Assembly: GCA_020853705.1 (NCBI GenBank)
Contig: JADYYK010000145.1
Coordinates: forward strand, 1-64,000
Reading direction: 5' to 3'
DNA length: 64,000 nt
From: Deltaproteobacteria bacterium
GTDB taxonomy: Bacteria > Myxococcota_A > Polyangia > Haliangiales > JADYYK01
Made by a program: the position numbers and the translations under genes. Under the pieces are notes generated by a model, which saw only the letters and a program-made list of their open reading frames with translations, was not told where the DNA came from and ran no database searches. Positions within the stretch are counted from its first letter, which is position 1. Each line of letters opens with the position of its first letter. This document shows positions 60,132 to 64,000 of the stretch, piece by piece.

Positions 60132-60518
60132 ATGAAGATTGGTCCAGTCCTGATGCTCGTCGGCGGCGGCGCCGCGGCTGCTTCACCCTTCCTGCCGTGG
60201 ATCACGGTCATGAACCAGAGCGCCAACTTCATCGGCACCAGCGACGGCAAGGCCATCCTGGGCTGCGGCGTCGTGGTGGCCGCGCTGGGTCTGCTGGCGC
60301 TGATGGGCAAGGGCGTCCCCAAGGCCAGCCTGATGATCGTCGGCATCCTGGCCGGCCTCGGCGCGGCCGGGCTGGCGGGCTACGACTACAACAAGATTCG
60401 CGGGCTGGTGTCGGGGTCGCACGGCGCCGCCAGCGTCGGGTTTGGCGCCTACCTCGGCATGATCGGTGGTGTGCTCGGCGTCATCGGCTCGGTGCTCAAG
60501 CCCAAGCCGCAAGGCTAG
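60132..60518 (+). CDS. small membrane protein, four predicted helices
   Basis: The protein has 128 residues and about four hydrophobic segments (IGPVLMLVGGGAAAASPFLPWI, AILGCGVVVAALGLLALMG, SLMIVGILAGLGAAGLAGY, FGAYLGMIGGVLGVIGSVL) joined by short loops. The first loop (TVMNQSANFIGTSDG) would be outside, a layout seen in many small actinobacterial and myxobacterial membrane proteins of unknown role. No family is assigned. The ATG at 60132 has GGGGAG 6 nt upstream; ATG 60126 is in frame but too close to that site. It lies 10 nt ahead of the diguanylate cyclase gene, so co-transcription is likely. Confidence 0.75.
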   Translation: MKIGPVLMLVGGGAAAASPFLPWITVMNQSANFIGTSDGKAILGCGVVVAALGLLALMGKGVPKASLMIVGILAGLGAAGLAGYDYNKIRGLVSGSHGAASVGFGAYLGMIGGVLGVIGSVLKPKPQG

Positions 60519-60528
60519 CCCCCCGGTC

Positions 60529-61728
60529 GTGTCGGAGGGGGAGCAGTCGCCGCAGCGCTCGCGCTGGGGGCGATGGGCCGAGCGCCTGCTCGACCCGCTG
60601 GGCTGGTCACCGGCCGAGCGCTGCCTGCTGGTCATCGCGATCCTGCTCCCCGGTTCGCTCGTCTTCGTCCTCCTCATCAACTTCCGCTCGGGATGGCCCT
60701 ACCTGCCGCCGGGCGCCGACCGCGCCGCGATGCGCGAGCTCGGCGCGCTGGCGTGGTGGGTGCTGGCGCCGTGGAGCGCGCTGGGGATCGCGGCCCTGGT
60801 GGCGCGCCGGCGCCCCACCGGCGCGCCTGTGCTGGTGCACCTGACCGTGCAGAGCTACGCGCTGACCATCGCGGCGTTCACCTACATCACGGGGCCGCTG
60901 TACAGCCCGGGCTGGATGGCGGCGATGGGCGGCGCCATGGTGGGCTTCCTGCTGTTCGAGCGCGCCGCCGCGCTGGTCGGGCTGCTCACCTTCGTGCTCG
61001 GCTTGACCGCGGCCATGGTGGCGGGTCGCCAGGGCTGGGTCCCGGTGCCGGTGCGCGCCGAGCCGCTGGCGGGCGGCGGCCTGGTCGGCTTCGGCGTCAC
61101 CGCGGTCTTCTTCATGGCCTTCACCATGGGGCTGGCGATGTTCCTCATCACGCGCTGGCGCCAGCACGAGCGCAACGTGGTCCAGCTGTCGCGCACCGAC
61201 GCGCTGACCGGGCTGACCAACCGGCGCCGCTTCCTCGAGGTCTTCGAGCGCGAGCTGGCGCGCGCGGCACGCTACCAGCGGCCGCTGTCGTGCGTGCTGG
61301 TCGACCTCGACCGTTTCAAGCACGTCAACGACACCCACGGTCACGAGGTCGGTGACCGCGTGCTGGTGGCGTCGGCGCAGGCGCTGGCGCGCGGGCTGCG
61401 CGAGGCCGACCTGGTGGCGCGCTGGGGTGGCGAGGAGTTCGCGCTGCTGCTGCCTGACACCGGTGCGGAGGGCGCCATGGAGGTGGCGACGCGCTGCCTC
61501 GACGCGCTGCGCGCGGCGCGCACCATGCTGCCCGGCGGTCCGCTCGGCATCACCGCCAGCATGGGGGTGGTCGAGATGCCGGCCGGCGGGGCGCGGGCCA
61601 AGGACCTCCTGCGCGTGGCCGACGAGGCGCTGTACCGGGCCAAGGCGGAGGGCCGCGATCGCGTCGTGCTGGGCCAGGTCGCCGCGGCTCAGGCCGCCGC
61701 CAGCTCCAGCGCGCGGCCCAGCGAGTAG
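60529..61728 (+). CDS. membrane-bound diguanylate cyclase (GGDEF)
   Basis: The protein has 399 residues. Six transmembrane helices (about 32-210) form an integral-membrane sensor. The GGDEF domain spans 222-385, with SRTDALTGLTNRR, LVDLDRFKHVNDTHGH and the active-site GGEEF (300-304). An intact RxxD inhibitory site lies five residues upstream (Arg291-Asp294), so it should make cyclic-di-GMP and be product-inhibited. No EAL partner is present. The GTG at 60529 is the best start, ten bases after the previous stop; an upstream start would overlap that gene. Its 3' end overlaps the convergent 61689-62405 gene by 40 nt. A PilZ-like protein, a potential receptor, lies at 26125-27012. Confidence 0.93.
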   Translation: MSEGEQSPQRSRWGRWAERLLDPLGWSPAERCLLVIAILLPGSLVFVLLINFRSGWPYLPPGADRAAMRELGALAWWVLAPWSALGIAALVARRRPTGAPVLVHLTVQSYALTIAAFTYITGPLYSPGWMAAMGGAMVGFLLFERAAALVGLLTFVLGLTAAMVAGRQGWVPVPVRAEPLAGGGLVGFGVTAVFFMAFTMGLAMFLITRWRQHERNVVQLSRTDALTGLTNRRRFLEVFERELARAARYQRPLSCVLVDLDRFKHVNDTHGHEVGDRVLVASAQALARGLREADLVARWGGEEFALLLPDTGAEGAMEVATRCLDALRAARTMLPGGPLGITASMGVVEMPAGGARAKDLLRVADEALYRAKAEGRDRVVLGQVAAAQAAASSSARPSE

Positions 61729-62405
61729 GCCACCTCGTAGAGGCGCTCCAGGTTGTCGATCGACTCCAGGTCGAAGCAGCCGACCTGGTGCAGCGGATCG
61801 GGCGCCGCCAGCGCGGCGCGGAACTCGACCCCGAAGTGGCCCAGCACGTCGCGCAGACAGCTGTCGGCGCACAGCACGAAGACGCGGCGCTGACCGCGCG
61901 CCAGCGCCTTGTTGACGATCGACAGCAGCAGCGCCTTGAGCACGTCGAGGTGGGCGTGCTCGTCGAGCAGCCCCAGCGAGCTGGCGAGCGCGAACGGGCC
62001 CCTCGAAGCGCCACTTCGAGGAGTCCCGCTCCGTTCCGGGTCCGGTCCCAGCCCCGGGCCGGGCGCCCACGGCGTCCACTCCAGCTCGCGCAGCGCGAAC
62101 AGCGCCACCGGGCGGTAGGCCGCGCCGACCCCGAAGCCGAGGGTGTGCACGCGCGGATAGCCGAGCTCGCCGAGCAGCCCGCGCGCGGCGCCGGCCAGCG
62201 CCTCCAGCGTGTTGGCGGTGGCGACCGCGTGGGGCTGCCCGAGGCGTACCCGGTAGTGCTGGTGGAAAGCCCTGGCAAAGCGCTGCCCGGGCGCCATCAG
62301 CGCGGCCACGAAGGCGGCCGCCTGCGCGGGTGGCAGCGAGGCCAGCGGGCGCTCGAGCAGCGCGCGGGCCGAGATGCTGGGAACGTCGTGGGTGCGCAGG
62401 TCCAT
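61689..62405 (-). CDS. hypothetical protein, 238 aa
   Basis: I do not recognise a family. The sequence is Ala/Leu/Arg-rich and mostly helical, with a central Pro/Gly-rich break (PWAPGPGLGPDPERSG). Conserved-looking patches are RVHTLGFGVGAAYRPVALFALREL, the acidic helix LLDEHAHLDVLKALLLS, and VFVLCADSCLRDVLGHFGVEF, which resembles a Rossmann-like strand followed by a helix. No signal peptide is present. Its last 40 bases overlap the end of the diguanylate cyclase gene, which runs the other way. It follows the partial kinase in the same direction with a 61-bp gap. It is likely cytoplasmic; the function is unknown. Confidence 0.65.
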   Translation of the reverse strand: MDLRTHDVPSISARALLERPLASLPPAQAAAFVAALMAPGQRFARAFHQHYRVRLGQPHAVATANTLEALAGAARGLLGELGYPRVHTLGFGVGAAYRPVALFALRELEWTPWAPGPGLGPDPERSGTPRSGASRGPFALASSLGLLDEHAHLDVLKALLLSIVNKALARGQRRVFVLCADSCLRDVLGHFGVEFRAALAAPDPLHQVGCFDLESIDNLERLYEVAYSLGRALELAAA

Positions 62406-62466
62406 GCCTGGCGCTGTTGCAGGTGGCGGGCCGCGGCGAGGGGCGCGAAAGCACGCGCCGCCGGTG

Positions 62467-64000
<1,534 letters not shown>

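Overview
The window is high-GC DNA packed with genes on both strands, with no gap over 300 bases and no insertion sequence, tRNA, rRNA or CRISPR array that I could see. It looks chromosomal and comes from a myxobacterium-like bacterium (Myxococcota, probably the Haliangium/Kofleriaceae/Nannocystis side). The evidence is four Hanks-type Ser/Thr kinases, many lipoproteins with myxobacterial Cys-rich repeats (DUF4215/TIGR02232 type), thrombospondin type-3 repeat proteins, a TIGR02266/PilZ-like protein, a very large TPR protein, and a bacterial microcompartment (BMC) vertex-protein locus of the kind I recall from Haliangium.

Layout. 1-962: 3' part of a sensor histidine kinase. 1-3.7 kb: family III CoA-transferase, a ParA-like ATPase with a Cys4 head, and a small unknown gene. 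3.7-8.3 kb: leftward operon of two membrane-anchored kinases and a CPBP intramembrane protease. 8.3-12.1 kb: TSP3 lipoprotein and a double-domain M16 peptidase. 12.2-22.3 kb: a 2909-residue TPR protein followed by two EutN/CcmL-type BMC vertex proteins and a class II aldolase with a C-terminal encapsulation-peptide-like helix. 22.3-26.1 kb: small Cys protein, HEAT-repeat protein, and a partner-switching pair (STAS plus zinc ribbon; pseudo-receiver plus HATPase). 26.1-28.2 kb: PilZ-like protein, SDR dehydrogenase, RidA protein. 28.2-53 kb: mostly exported proteins. These include two paralogous Cys-rich/PPC lipoproteins, a lysyl-oxidase-like lipoprotein, an LEA-type lipoprotein, a CAP-domain lipoprotein, an 11-repeat choice-of-anchor-D lipoprotein, an OmpA/TSP3 porin-like protein and several unknown lipoproteins, interleaved with a kinase and MsrA. 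52.6-64 kb: AmtB, PurU, rhomboid protease, alpha/beta hydrolase lipoprotein, protein mannosyltransferase, PhyH-like dioxygenase, diguanylate cyclase, an unknown gene and the 3' part of a fourth kinase.

How it fits together. Most of the window serves the cell envelope and signalling: sensing kinases with extracytoplasmic tails, surface lipoproteins with disulfide-rich, calcium-binding or beta-sandwich repeats, and enzymes that could modify or process them (lysyl oxidase, mannosyltransferase, M16, rhomboid and CPBP proteases). The BMC genes form a satellite locus: vertex proteins and one cargo enzyme are here, but no hexameric shell protein, so the main shell operon should lie elsewhere in the genome. 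A recurring sequence pattern, a TANNNT hexamer ending 6-9 nt before the start codon with no Shine-Dalgarno sequence, suggests that many genes here are transcribed as leaderless mRNAs. Other genes have clear GGAGG-type sites.
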